DNA from: Yponomeuta sedellus
Lineage: Eukaryota; Arthropoda; Insecta; Lepidoptera; Yponomeutidae
Direction of reading: 5' to 3'
NCBI GenBank assembly: GCA_934045075.1
Contig: OW203726.1
Location: forward strand, 2,843,535 to 2,907,534
Length of the DNA stretch: 64,000 nt
Shown piece after piece: positions 19,866 through 29,215 of this stretch. Below the pieces are notes generated by a model. The model was given only the letters and a program-made list of their open reading frames with translations, did no database searches and was not told the DNA's origin. Numbering within the stretch: the first letter of the stretch is position 1; every line of letters begins with the position of its first letter. The position numbers were made by a program, and so were the translations under genes.

Positions 19866-20046
19866 AAAAAACCTATTTAGAGGCTAAAAATTTCACCCAT
19901 GCCGGGATTCGAACCCGCAACCTCTGGCTATCCGTACCAGCGCTCTACCAATTGAGCCAATGGGCGACTCACGGCATCAGTGAAATTTCGAACCTCTTTA
20001 CAATATTCTCTGTATTACGTACAGGCAGCGACATCTGACTTAAGCA
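19866..20046 (-). mobile_element. SINE-A, longest head among single copies
   Basis: Read on the minus strand: TTGCTTAAGTCAGATGTCGC, TGCCTGTACGTAATACAG, AAAGAGGTTCGAAATTTCAC, a tRNA-like region with both Pol III boxes, then CCTCTAAATAGGTTTTTT. Only a possible 5-6-bp target duplication (AAATT) is seen. Confidence 0.85.
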
Positions 20047-20099
20047 AATTGCATTACTTACAGCCCCGACTACCTACTTTGCAGTTAGGTTTAACATCG

Positions 20100-20458
20100 G
20101 AACGATATCACTGTACCCACAAAATATGGAAAGAAGGATGTTAAATATAAAACTTACAGATAAATGGTCATTAGAAAAAATAAGAAATATAACAAAAGTT
20201 GTAGATGTCACGACGAAAATAAAGCAGTTGAAGTTTAGAAGGACAGGGCATTTAATGAGAGAACAGACAGATAAATGGACAAGAGAAGTAACCGAATGGT
20301 ACCCAAGAGAAGGAAAGAAAAATAGAGGAAGACCTATAAAGAGATGGGAAGACGATATACCCAAAGGATGGAGATCCATAGCCAGAGACATAGAAAAGTG
20401 GAAAGCCCTAGAGAAGGCCTATGTCGGAAGACAACCTGACATTGAAATTGAATAATTA
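20100..20458 (+). mobile_element. RTE-type LINE C-terminal fragment (third subfamily)
   Basis: From 20126, 109 residues include TKVVDVTTKIKQLKFRRTGH, EWYPREGKKNRGRPIKRWED and EKWKALEKAYVGRQPDIEIE. This matches the usual region of RTE-like proteins after the reverse transcriptase (TK..D...RI..LKW..GHL.R, then W.P..GK..RGR...RW.D). The ATG is not a true start. The copy ends at a stop and AT-rich tail. 20459-20750 is unassigned. Confidence 0.75.
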
Positions 20459-20751
20459 ATTAATCGAATTAAATAATAAATTTAATCAATATTCCTATCT
20501 TATCAAGTGCATGTTATAATCAAATAAAAGTCAATTTCATTTAAAGTAATCATTTAATTGAAATATGATTTAATCTTAGGTAATAACAATTGTAAGAGAA
20601 ATAAAGGCTATTTTTATTTATTTATTATTATAATGTCTAGAGAAGTAAGAAGGCAAATGAGAGGTAGTTGCGTCGCGAGTGTCCCTAGCTGTGATTTTAA
20701 ATTATACTTAAAAAATGTATGTGATAAAAACTACATTCATACATAACCTCA

Positions 20752-21015
20752 CGCCTGTATCCCAGAGGGGTAGGCAGAGACCAGGCACTACCACTTGCCA
20801 CGATCCTGACACATCACCTTCGCTTCAATAACGTTCATAAGTCGTTGCATGCACGCACGCCGGTTCCGGGTACTTATTATCTTCCCCTTTGCATCCCCTA
20901 TTTGGTCGATGTATGTCCGCCTGGGACGTCCCTTACCAGCCCTTCCACTCATATTCGCAATAAATATTTTTTTCGTCAATCTGTCTTTCTTCATCCTCTC
21001 CACATGTCCAAACAT
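20752..21015 (-). mobile_element. RTE-2 LINE C-terminal fragment, minus strand
   Basis: Minus-strand frame: [53 protein letters not shown] and VMCQDRGKW, then AYPSG-coding sequence and the stop region. The FGHVERM/GRPRRTY pattern is a standard RTE-like C terminus. 5'-truncated. Confidence 0.8.
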
Positions 21016-21021
21016 AACATT

Positions 21022-21190
21022 AACATTTTACATACTGGCACATACATTGCTTCTGGCCCAACACTAGGATACCCTGTGTCGTGGGAAGCAGAAACAACGA
21101 CATCACAAACATGTAAACATCCAAGACCTGAACTTTTTTTTTTATTCCAGCCGAGATTCGAACCCGGGACCTCTTGCATGCAACCAACGC
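21022..21190 (-). mobile_element. SINE-B (tRNA-derived), minus strand
   Basis: The tRNA-like head (minus: GCAAGAGGTCCCGGGTTCGA, ATCTCGGCTGG) is followed by an A-run, CAGGTCTTGGATGTTTACAT, GTTTGTGATGTCGTTGTTTC and TGTATGTGCCAGTATGTAAA. The head's 5' half is degraded. Confidence 0.75.
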
Positions 21191-21574
21191 AACATTCCAT
21201 TCTCAATTCTAGTCACTACATCCTCTTTCAGTCTACAACGATCTCTAATCAGACTATTGCGTATCCTGTCATTCAAAGTAACACTACACATACTTCTCGT
21301 GTTAAAAATTACAGTGTAAAAGACCCGACTGCTAAAAAGTCCTAGCGAGGCCTAGATAAGTCAGTTGACATAATAAATACAGTGGACGAAACCATCAACT
21401 ACAATAATACTTTTTATGAATTTTTCCGCCTGCTGTCTTTAAAAACTCAACTCGTTCATAAAACTTTTTAGCAGTCTGCTTTTATCTAGTATATAAATAT
21501 CTCTAGTGTGTTTGTGATCTCTTCCGAAACGGCTTATTAATTGTTTATGAGTTTTTTGTATATATTTGGTTGGC

Positions 21575-21810
21575 GGAGAATTTATAGGTTGTAAGCTAAT
21601 TAATGAAACGGAGTGGTGGCCAAGAACCGGTCGTCGTTCGGTGGGTAGACCACTTGCCCGTTGGAGGGATGACATTAAAAAAGCGGCTGGGGGCAAGTGG
21701 TCGAGATTGGCTAGAGACCGGGAGAGTTGGCGTGAAATGGAAGAGGCCTAAACCCAGCAGTGGGTTTTATTCATGGGCTGGATAGAGAGAGAGAGAGAGA
21801 GAGAGAGAAG
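21575..21810 (+). mobile_element. RTE-type LINE C-terminal fragment with (GA)n tail
   Basis: The frame contains INETEWWPRTGRRSVGRPLA, RWRDDIKKAAGGKWSRLARD and WREMEEAYTQQWVLFMGW (an in-frame stop falls inside the last part). The tail is a (GA)n run at 21785-21808. 21191-21574 and 21811-22135 are unassigned. Confidence 0.7.
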
Positions 21811-22139
21811 CTAATTAATATGGCCAAACAACGTCTGTGGGGTGAACTAATGTTTTATAATAATAACTTATAGTAACGATACCTTGGTCCTGAGATATGT
21901 CAACTTTCTTTACTTGTTTATTTATTATTATTAATTTTATGGCATTTAAATAAATTTACAATGCGGCGAACTTAATGCGTTAAGAGTTTTTTTCTTAGTC
22001 AACCGCAAGAATTAAAAGAAAAATTGTTTACGTGGTAGTTTATCTGTTTTCATTTTTATAAACACCTTGATTGCTTACGTAATTAATATCGCGATAAATT
22101 CATCATGAACAACAAAACGCCATCAAACACAATCCGTTT

Positions 22140-22400
22140 GCATCTGGCAACACTGCAGCTCAGGCGCCCCGTCTCGAGATCTAGTGAGAACCGGTTCAGA
22201 TCCAGATAGCTCCTAGATAGCCCGTGCCACAGCCGGCGGCGCCCGTCGGTCTGCGATCGTATCGGAGCGCTTGTGTCATTTTTGTGTTCACAACGCCCGT
22301 CGCTCCTTGAGCGCTAACTTAGCAGCTACAGCACTGTTGTCGTGAAATTTGCGCTTATTTGCTAGCGGCCACATATACACAAAACGGACGAAGGACGAAA
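22140..22400. other. CpG-rich unique-looking segment, possible promoter or 5' UTR
   Basis: It is GC-rich against its surroundings (CAGCCGGCGGCGCCCGTCGG, GCGATCGTATCGGAGCGCTT) and shows no repeat or coding signature. It could be the 5' end of a host gene with its body outside the window. No TATA box or splice donor decides the question. Confidence 0.2.
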
Positions 22401-22445
22401 ACGGGGAAAAAACATTTCATTAAAAAAAATCACTTTCATATAAAA

Positions 22446-22575
22446 TGCTATCAACCCTTTTGTGTGTCGCCACTGCTGGGGCAAGGGTCTCTTCCTGCAT
22501 CGCAGGAAGGTTAGGCCGTACTCCACCAAGGAGGCCAAGTCCTGGTTGGTGGAGGATTGTAAGACAGTGTAACTG
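22446..22575 (+). mobile_element. Family G repeat, 5'-truncated
   Basis: The tail side is kept (GCTATCAACCC, CTTCCTGCATCGCAGGAAGG, GGTTGGTGGAGGATTGTAAG) and the rest is missing. 22576-22790 is unassigned. Confidence 0.7.
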
Positions 22576-22794
22576 TCTTATGACAGTGTAACGGGTTACT
22601 AGTGTAACCCGTCAACGTAACTGTGTACGTATGTAAAAGTTGATGTGCTGTCTATTGCACGTGATAAAATAGATAATACAGTCCAGCATCTTCAATGGCC
22701 TAAGATATGAATTCAGTCATGAATAGATAAATAGATAGAACATTTTTATGGTAGTAATAATTAATGATAAAAATGGAACTACATCTAAAACATT

Positions 22795-23283
22795 CTAATT
22801 TAAATAAAATATTTGAGCCAGATCGCTGTCGGGCGGCAGAGTACCAAGAAGGCTGGCGGCATTGCCTCGCTGTATGGCTAGGCTTATTCTTTGGCCAAAG
22901 TAAGCACCAGCCCTCGGGTCTCCTGAAGCGTCGACTAGGCGCGACGAGATCTCCTTAAAGAGGAGTCTCGCCTCCGGACTCCATGGCCCCAGAGTCTCGA
23001 CTCCAAAAGGCACAAATATATAGCCCTGCCCTATGGCTGCATATTTGTGCCTCTTGTTCGACTCTGCGTTAGACGCCGCCGCCCCTGCATGGCAGGCGGT
23101 CCCATGGATATGGGACTGTGCAAGCGTATCAACACAAGTTGCGTCCCAGACCAGCGACCGCCCATTCTTCCATGGAATGAGAGTCATTCCGTCAGGCCTC
23201 TTGCCATCGTCGCGCGCAATCCCAGTGGGCTCCAGGACTGCAGGCACGCCTACGCTGGCAAGAGCCCGACGGATTATGTCAAA
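22795..23283 (-). pseudogene. LINE-associated nuclease-like C-terminal domain, 5'-truncated
   Basis: The minus-strand frame (150 residues from its first ATG; the frame continues upstream to about 23283 as IIRRALASVG) includes PAVLEPTGIARDDGKRPDGM, WKNGRSLVWDATCVDTLAQS and RAGAYFGQRISLAIQRGNAA. The RPDG...W..GR.LVWD.TC.DT and QRISLAIQRGNAASLLGTLP blocks are, as I recall, shared by many arthropod and other animal mobile-element proteins next to reverse transcriptases. The PD...D pattern suggests a PD-(D/E)XK-like nuclease, but that is an inference. No start or upstream domains are present. Confidence 0.55.
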
Positions 23284-23289
23284 TGATTA

Positions 23290-23440
23290 TTTTACATTTT
23301 TATTGTATTGTAAATAATTTCGAGACAGGTTGATAAGTAAATACCTTTGCTATACAGAAATAGTAGAACAGTACTAGAAATTCGACTTTTTATTAGTACG
23401 TAACTTAATTTCGGATTTACTTGCTTAATTTTTTTTTGTC
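23290..23440. other. No recognised feature
   Basis: AT-rich. Confidence 0.4.
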
Positions 23441-23441
23441 G

Positions 23442-23778
23442 GAAGAATCCGATCACGTACAGAGCTTACAAACGTTTTATTCCAATAATTTTTGTTCTAA
23501 GCCGAAGCTTATAGAATACCCAGGTTATTCATTTTCTTAGCGCTCCTTCGCTAACAATAGTAAAGTTGAACGTTTTGTTCAAATATCGATATTATCGGTC
23601 TAATCATTAGGCAGAATCCGATCATGTACAGTGCTTACAAACGTTTTATTCCAATGATTTTTATTCTAAGCCGAAGCTTATAGAATTCGAAGTTAAATCA
23701 TTTATTAGCGCTCCTTCGCTAACAATGGCAAAGGTGAACATTTTGTTCAAATATCGATCTTATCGGTCTAATCATTAA
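23442..23778. repeat. Tandem duplication, two copies of a 169-bp unit
   Basis: AGAATCCGATCACGTACAG (23444) recurs as AGAATCCGATCATGTACAG (23613). CCGAAGCTTATAGAAT, TTAGCGCTCCTTCGCTAACA, TTTTGTTCAAATATCGAT and TATCGGTCTAATCATTA recur in order. The copies differ by roughly 10 percent by eye, so the duplication is not recent. Confidence 0.85.
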
Positions 23779-23924
23779 GCGTAACGAGTTATGTCGAGCT
23801 TGTAAGCATGCTGCGACATTTTGAAATGGCATTTATCGTAATTTGCATTTAGTTTGCAAATAATTTCTACAGCCAGAGCTTTTTAATAACTTGCTGTGAG
23901 AATTTTTATACGAGTGTATTAAAC

Positions 23925-24012
23925 GGGTCTACTAGCGATTATTTATTGGGTAAAACGTAATAACTTTAACTTCCGACATTTCGGCTGCGTTGCAGTTGCT
24001 GTGGTCTAGAAA
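23925..24012 (-). mobile_element. Penelope-like 3'-region repeat with hairpin core, minus strand
   Basis: Minus strand: ACCACAGCAACTGCAACGCA, then GCCGAAATGTCGG and TTACGTTTTACCCAATAAAT. It matches the cores at 10330 and 46180. Confidence 0.5.
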
Positions 24013-24179
24013 AACGATTACTGTGAGAAGGTTTTGAAGCACTAAATTGTTTCTTTCATATATTCTCCATTCTAAAAACGATTTAACCTCTATCTGTGTC
24101 CTGTGAACTTATTGGAACATTTTTATTGCAATTTGGCTGGTCGTTTATAAATTAGAACTAAACTACATTTTGCTGACAA

Positions 24180-24670
24180 GCGCTCGTGGCCTAGTGGAAC
24201 CGAGTGATTGGAATCAATCACTTATGTTACGCAACAACAGGCGCGGTCAGGTACTGGATGGGCGACCATCTCGTGACTACCGTTAGTGGCATTTTTCCGA
24301 GCGCTTCCGTGTTTCGTAAGGCACGTTAAGCCATTGGTGTCGGCTGTCATGTAATGGCAGTCGTTAAGCCATGTCTATGTGATGTAACCTTTTAACCTCT
24401 TCTTGAAAGCATATAAAGCATCTTTTCTGCCATGCTGAAAGAGGCCTGTACCCCAGCAGTGGGGACAAACAATCATATCATACGTTCCAATTTTTTATTC
24501 TAATTTTATGGCCTTATGGGCGGATTGACAACTTCTCACAGGTAGGCCCGCCACTGTCTTACAATCCTCCACCAACCCCCCTGGCCCCCGTGATGGAGTA
24601 TGGCCTAACCTTCCTGCGATACAGGAAGAGACCCGTGCCCCAACACTGGGGACATATAAAGGGTTAATAT
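24180..24670 (-). mobile_element. Family G repeat interrupted by a 128-bp insertion
   Basis: GCGCTCGTGGCCTAGTGGAA to GTTAAGCCATGTC (24180-24378) and GGCCTTATGGGCGGATTGAC to AAAGGGTTAATATCGA (from about 24508) are the two halves of one copy. The insert (about 24379-24507) includes a partial second family-like tail (AGAGGCCTGTACCCCAGCAG). 24671-24925 is unassigned. Confidence 0.7.
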
Positions 24671-24929
24671 CGAAACTACATTTTTATGGGAAACGCTTCG
24701 TGATGGTAATCTTCTATTCAAGTTAGACCTAACCTCAAAAACAACAGTACCTACTTATAGTTAGACCTGAGATTTGAGATTGTAGTTAAGCCATTGTACT
24801 TAGCAAGCGCTGAGATATGCTAACACTTTAAGGTTTTATCACAATGTTTTCCTTCACAATAAGCGAGTAGTATTGCTACTAAACAAAATATGTACCGAAA
24901 TATGTGTTTACACCGGAATAAGTAAGATC

Positions 24930-25085
24930 TTCTTCTTCTTCAGGCTATATTAGTCCACTGCTGGACACAGCCCTTCCCTAATGAGCGCCATAGCGCAAGG
25001 TTGTGCCATCATTGGGGGGTAATGCCCATAATCCCTATGCTGGGCATGCGGGTTGGGGATCACAGTTTGGTGGAATAGAGATCTA
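24930..25085 (-). mobile_element. SINE-R, minus strand
   Basis: TCTTCTTCTTCAGGCTATAT, GTCCACTGCTGGACACAGCC, AATGAGCGCCATAGCGCAAG, GTGCCATCATTGGGGGGTAA and TGGGCATGCGGGTTGGGGAT. The first part equals the RTE 3' end; the rest does not. Confidence 0.75.
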
Positions 25086-25224
25086 TATATGTATAAATAA
25101 TTACAATCGTTAAATGTAACCTATCTTTATAATACAACTAGCCGTGTCCCGCGGTGTTACCCGCGGTTTATATATTATACATAAACATAAGTGTGGTAAA
25201 ATTAATTAAAACAAAGTCATTGGT

Positions 25225-25300
25225 GCATGCCGGGATTCAAATCTACGACCTATCGATTTAGAAGCTGGCGTCCAACCGCTCCGCTACCACCGCCTCAAAG
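25225..25300 (-). mobile_element. tRNA-like SINE head fragment
   Basis: The minus strand reads GAGGCGGTGGTAGCGGAGCG, an arm, and TAGATTTGAATCCCGGCATG. The B box is degraded (GATTTGAATCC). Directly upstream (25138-25190) is a fragment of the CTAGCCGTGTCCCGCGG repeat also seen at 56615. Confidence 0.5.
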
Positions 25301-25334
25301 AAGCACCAGTAACATAACATAGCATTCACATAGA

Positions 25335-25475
25335 GGCACATAAATTGCTTCTGGCCCCACACTAGGATACCCTGCATGTCGTGGAAACCAGAAGCAACGA
25401 CATCACAAACATGTAAACATCCAAGACCAGGATTTTTTTTCCCAGCTGGGGTTCTAACCCGGAACCTCTAATCAA
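25335..25475 (-). mobile_element. SINE-B, minus strand, degraded head
   Basis: GCTTCTGGCCCCACACTAGG, CAACGACATCACAAACATGT and ACATCCAAGACCAGG are the SINE-B body. The B box is altered (GGTTCTAACCCGG on the plus strand). 25476-25794 is unassigned apart from common AT-rich sequence. Confidence 0.65.
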
Positions 25476-25809
25476 TAAAATTGAGGTCAAACTTGATAGG
25501 GCCCAGATCTCAGGTGTTCCCGCCATAAGTCCCCCCTAATCCCTTTTAATGCCTTCGAGTGACGTCACTTAAGCCGCTCCAGCGTTTTCAACGTGAAATT
25601 AATTAAGTTATATTAAAAGACTCGCCGGGGAGAGATTGAGAGGTAATTCACCGAGTAGCTGGAGTTTTGGGCCGTTTCATCGACAATTTTGTGACATTTT
25701 TTGATTAAAATGTTGATGTAGATGTTTTAATAAAAGTGAAGCTGCTGTGGAAATGTGAGATGAATAATTTTGACGTCATAATAAATACTGTGAAAGTCAT
25801 GATAGTTTT

Positions 25810-26182
25810 AAAAACCTATTTAGAGGCTAAAAATTCCACCCATTCTGGGATTCGAACCCGCGACCTCTGGCTATCCGTGCCAGCGCTCTTTCCAACTGAG
25901 CTAATGGATTAGTGAAATTTCGAACCTCTTTACAATATTCTCTGTATTACGTAGAGTATTACAGTGTTAGCTCAGTTGGAAAGAGCGCTGGCACGGATAG
26001 CCAGAGGCCGCGGGTGCGAATCCCGGCATGGGTGGAATTTATAACCTATAAATAGGTTTTTAAAATTGTCCTTAGCACGGGTAGAGGTCGCGGGTTCGAA
26101 TCCCGGCATGGGTGGAATTTTCAGCCTCTAAATAGGTTTTTAAAATTGTCCTTAGCACGGGTTAGTGCATTAAAAATAATAT
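25810..26182. mobile_element. SINE-A foldback trimer with 15-bp target duplication
   Basis: The order is an inverted copy (from TTTAGAGGCTAAAAATTCCA to TCTGTATTACGTAGAGTA), a forward copy (TTAGCTCAGTTGGAAAGAGC to CCTTAGCACGGGT), then a second partial forward copy starting at AGAGGTCGCGGGTTCGAATC and ending GTGCATTAAAAATAATAT. AGTCATGATAGTTTT flanks the whole (25795-25809, 26183-26197), so all three parts arrived in one event. Confidence 0.9.
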
Positions 26183-26293
26183 AGTCATGATAGTTTTTAT
26201 TTTAAGTTTAATTCTTAATGTTACTGTTTCGACTGAGGAAGCAGAGGCTCTGAATATATATTTTTTATGAAGCCAACGAATGAGTGTCTAAAT

Positions 26294-26411
26294 TTTACAA
26301 ACCTATTTAGAGGCTAAAAATTTCACCCATGCCGGGATTCGAACCCGCGACCTCTGGCTATCCGTGCCAGCGCTCTTTCCAACTGAGCTAATGGGTGACT
26401 ATCTAAATGGG
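26294..26411 (-). mobile_element. SINE-A single copy with 13-bp target duplication
   Basis: TGAGTGTCTAAAT flanks it at 26281-26293 and 26412-26424. It is 5'-truncated at the tRNA start (CCCATTAGCTCAGTTGGAAA on the minus strand). Confidence 0.9.
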
Positions 26412-26564
26412 TGAGTGTCTAAATGTTTAAATACATGTATGTACTAACCGCATTTTTAGACCTTGTTTCTGGCAAGCTTAATGTATCTTCAGGGATTTTA
26501 TTATAGAAGCGTATGCAATGCCCCAAGAAGGATGTTTTAACCTTTGCCAGCCTTAGTAAAAAAA

Positions 26565-26835
26565 TAAGATAAGATAAGAATATTATTTATTGTATACAGG
26601 AAAAATAGTTACAGAAACGGCAGATACAAAAGATCAAATACAATTGGCAGCCTTATTGCTAAAAGCAATCTCTTCCAGGCAACCTCAAATTGGAGAATTT
26701 GCCGAGGAGAAATAGATACGGGTAGCCGGTGCAAATACGAATATTAATAGACAAAAGTACGTATACGTACCTAATAATAAACTTACATAAATCATACTTA
26801 AATACTCTAAATAAATATCTACTTATACATACATA
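26565..26835 (-). mobile_element. LINE 3'-UTR family copy, linear form
   Basis: It is nearly collinear with 5083-5287 (TACAGAAACGGCAGATACAA, CCGAGGAGAAATAGATACGG, AAAGTACGTATACGTACC). It continues once through AACTTACATAAATCATACTT and CTACTTATACATACATAAAT, without the inverted duplication at 5288-5423. 26836-27010 is unassigned. Confidence 0.75.
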
Positions 26836-27010
26836 AATAGTGTCTTATATGAACAAGAAAAGGTTATATACCTACATAATATATATGTTAAGAGAAGTGA
26901 ATGACTACTTACAGCAAAATTACTTAATTAGACAGAAGGAATTCTATTACTCTGGCTTTAAATATAGCCGGAGATGGGGAGCGCCTTATTGCAACAAAAT
27001 ACATAGTATT

Positions 27011-27295
27011 TTCTAAGGTTAACACGAGCAGTGGACATAATTAAAACTGTTTTTACATTTTAACTTCAATTACTAATAATCGATATTGTTGTCTTTATAT
27101 AAAAATAATTGGTTTGCCTATTTTGGAACGTATCTTCTTAATTAACTTTTGTAATTTTAGCCGAGGGTAGTAAACTAACCGTTATTGCTTTCTAAAAGCG
27201 CCTATCACCTCAGTGATCCGGGACCACGGCACCAAAACGTCGGAAAATTGTAAAAATGTAATAAACGAGCATAAATCCGTGTAAAAACAGTTTTA
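27011..27295 (+). mobile_element. Penelope-like 3' region with an inverted terminal segment
   Basis: 27056-27290 matches 15660-15905 (TCAATTACTAATAATCGATA, GCCGAGGGTAGTAAACTAAC, AATAAACGAGCATAAATCCG). Its hairpin is shortened (CACGGCACCAAAACGTCGG). The left edge, TTCTAAGGTTAACACGAGCA to ACTGTTTTTA, is the reverse complement of the end of the other copy (about 15906-15950). Confidence 0.7.
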
Positions 27296-27840
27296 AAAAA
27301 ATACATGTAAAAAAATCCCCGGCCTCTAGTTACCACATCGCATCCACGGACCGACACCGCTGACGCTGAACCGCCCGCGACCCACATTCGGTTCTGTCTA
27401 GGTGATTGACGTCACAGTATTGCAGAGCAGCACTAGTTTTCCGAGTAGCCAGTCTTGTACACGCCTTTGAATAATCAATACTATTTTATAATTAATTTTC
27501 CTTTTTTTTTTAAGCCTTTCGCTGTTCGCCCTTACATAATTCTCTTCGCGACGTTTTCCTCGCTACTAAGTGAGTGGCATCGAAGCCAACAACAAAAAAT
27601 CAAGTAATAAACAGTATAGAGCACTCAGTAGCACTGCAATACGACATTCCACCTTTGAGACTCGGCTCTCGCCTCTACTTTTTCACTTAGATTAACTCCT
27701 TACGTTTGTACTACAATAGATTCCTATCTACAGGCAAGAAGTGCTTGAGAAGAAACACCTTTTCTCTCTAGAATGTTTTGCTTTGACACTTGACTTTTGA
27801 ATTCAGACAACACATACTCAGATTTCTATATCAAGCCTTG
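27296..27840. other. Unassigned stretch, partly CG-rich
   Basis: 27320-27420 is CG-rich (CCACGGACCGACACCGCTGA) and includes TGACGTCA at 27407-27414, the CREB/ATF palindrome. With no gene nearby its meaning is unclear, and the same 8-mer also occurs at about 214 and 25560. Confidence 0.25.
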
Positions 27841-27844
27841 TGTG

Positions 27845-28175
27845 TCCTTCCTGCTGGGCCATGGGTCTCTTACTGCGTTGCAGGAAGGTTAGGTTAAACG
27901 GGGGCCAAGTCCGGGTTGGTGGAAGATTGTAAGACAGTGGCGGCCCTTACCGTCAGAAGTAATCATGCCGCCCTTAAGGCCTCTGACCTGGCTTAACGAC
28001 TGCCATTCTATGACCGCCGGCAACAACGGCTTAGTGTGCCTTGCAAAGCACGGCAGCGCTCGGTAAATTGCCACTAGCGGTAGGCATGGGACGGTAACCT
28101 TTCGCACCTGTTGTTGCTTAAGTGATTACCCTAGTGATTGATTCCAATCACTCGGTTCGACTAGGCCATGAGCGC
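27845..28175 (+). mobile_element. Family G repeat, near full length
   Basis: CGTTGCAGGAAGGTTAGG, CAAGTCCGGGTTGGTGGAAG, GCCTCTGACCTGGCTTAACG, GTGCCTTGCAAAGCACGGCA and TGATTGATTCCAATCACTCG to CATGAGCGCTTC. 28176-28315 carries a SINE-D-like piece (ATAGGCGCTGGGCAAG). Confidence 0.75.
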
Positions 28176-28317
28176 TTCATATAGATTTACACATCTCGTA
28201 TTATTTATACGATAGTGATGGTTTAATTGATGGACGGTATAGGCGCTGGGCAAGCGTATTCAAGTGTCTGAGTGATCTCTTCGCCCATTTAGTGTCAGTA
28301 AAGGTATGACTGTCATC

Positions 28318-28577
28318 GTCGTCAGGCTATACTAGTCCACTGCTGGACATAGCCTTCCTCTAAAGAGCGCTACGTTGCGCTATCATAGGGGGTAATGCCC
28401 ATAATCCCCACGCTGGGCATGCGGGTTGGGGTTCGCAGTTCCGTGGAATTGTACTGCAGGGGGTGCTGCTGCCCACCCTCCGGTTTGTGTCCCTTAGTCG
28501 CCTTTTACAACAACCACGGGAAGAATTTATTGGGTTGGTGCCGACCCGACCCGTATCTAGGCCGACACCACACACAG
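28318..28577 (-). mobile_element. SINE-R, longest complete copy
   Basis: On the minus strand: head TTGCTGTGTGTGGTGTCGGC, GTAAAAGGCGACTAAGGGAC, CAGCAGCACCCCCTGCAGTA, CAACCCGCATGCCCAGCGTG and the RTE-like tail GCTATGTCCAGCAGTGGACT. Length is about 260 bp. It is non-coding. Confidence 0.75.
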
Positions 28578-28739
28578 CAAGATAAGACTGGACGCTGTAT
28601 AAATCATCTCACTACGTAGATGCAAAGCCTACGTTGATGCATTCTTTTAACCCAATTTTCTGTAAAATAAATAATACCATGAGAACGGGAAACTTGAAAA
28701 ACCAAGAGGGAGGCCTATGTCGTGCAGTGGGCGTCAAAT

Positions 28740-29215
28740 GACTGATTATGAAATAATTACATTTAACGGGCCCAATTGCCATTGAATTAATCAGGTTAAT
28801 ATCGATTACCGTAACTCCCGGCGTTACCGTAGCTTTGCAGCTTGCAGCAGCACTGGTCTTGAAGTAGATACGGCCAATCGCGATAAGATCCGTTAAATGC
28901 ATAACGTATGTTATTTAACGGACCTATCCCTTCAGTCACTTCCGGAACACCGTACCGCGTTCTCCGACACCACGTATTCGCGGCCTGTTCCGGACTGTTT
29001 CCCAACATCTCAGCCAAGAGTCGGACTGCCGGAACGACGGAAGCTAGGAAGCAAACTTTTAACCGCATTTTTACCTTTACCGCTACATTTCACAAAATGC
29101 TGCCACCGGTGAAGGAATCGACTCGTATCGCGAGGGGACGGGTGCCACGGACAAAGGGATTTTGGAGTTCTACCGTTTATTAACTGACTTCGAGAAAACG
29201 CGAATTTTCTCTGTT
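28740..29215. other. Unassigned moderately GC-rich segment
   Basis: It has no repeat partner in the window. ATTTAACGG-type motifs occur at about 28762, 28890 (inverted) and 28912; the last two form a hairpin, TCCGTTAAAT..ATTTAACGGA. Frames of 70-96 residues exist on both strands but have no recognised domain. It could be a host exon or an unknown element. Confidence 0.25.

Noticed and set aside
212..27414. TGACGTCA (CREB-type) palindromes at about 214, 25560 and 27407
   Set aside because: An 8-mer is expected by chance at roughly this frequency in 64 kb, and no promoter context is established.
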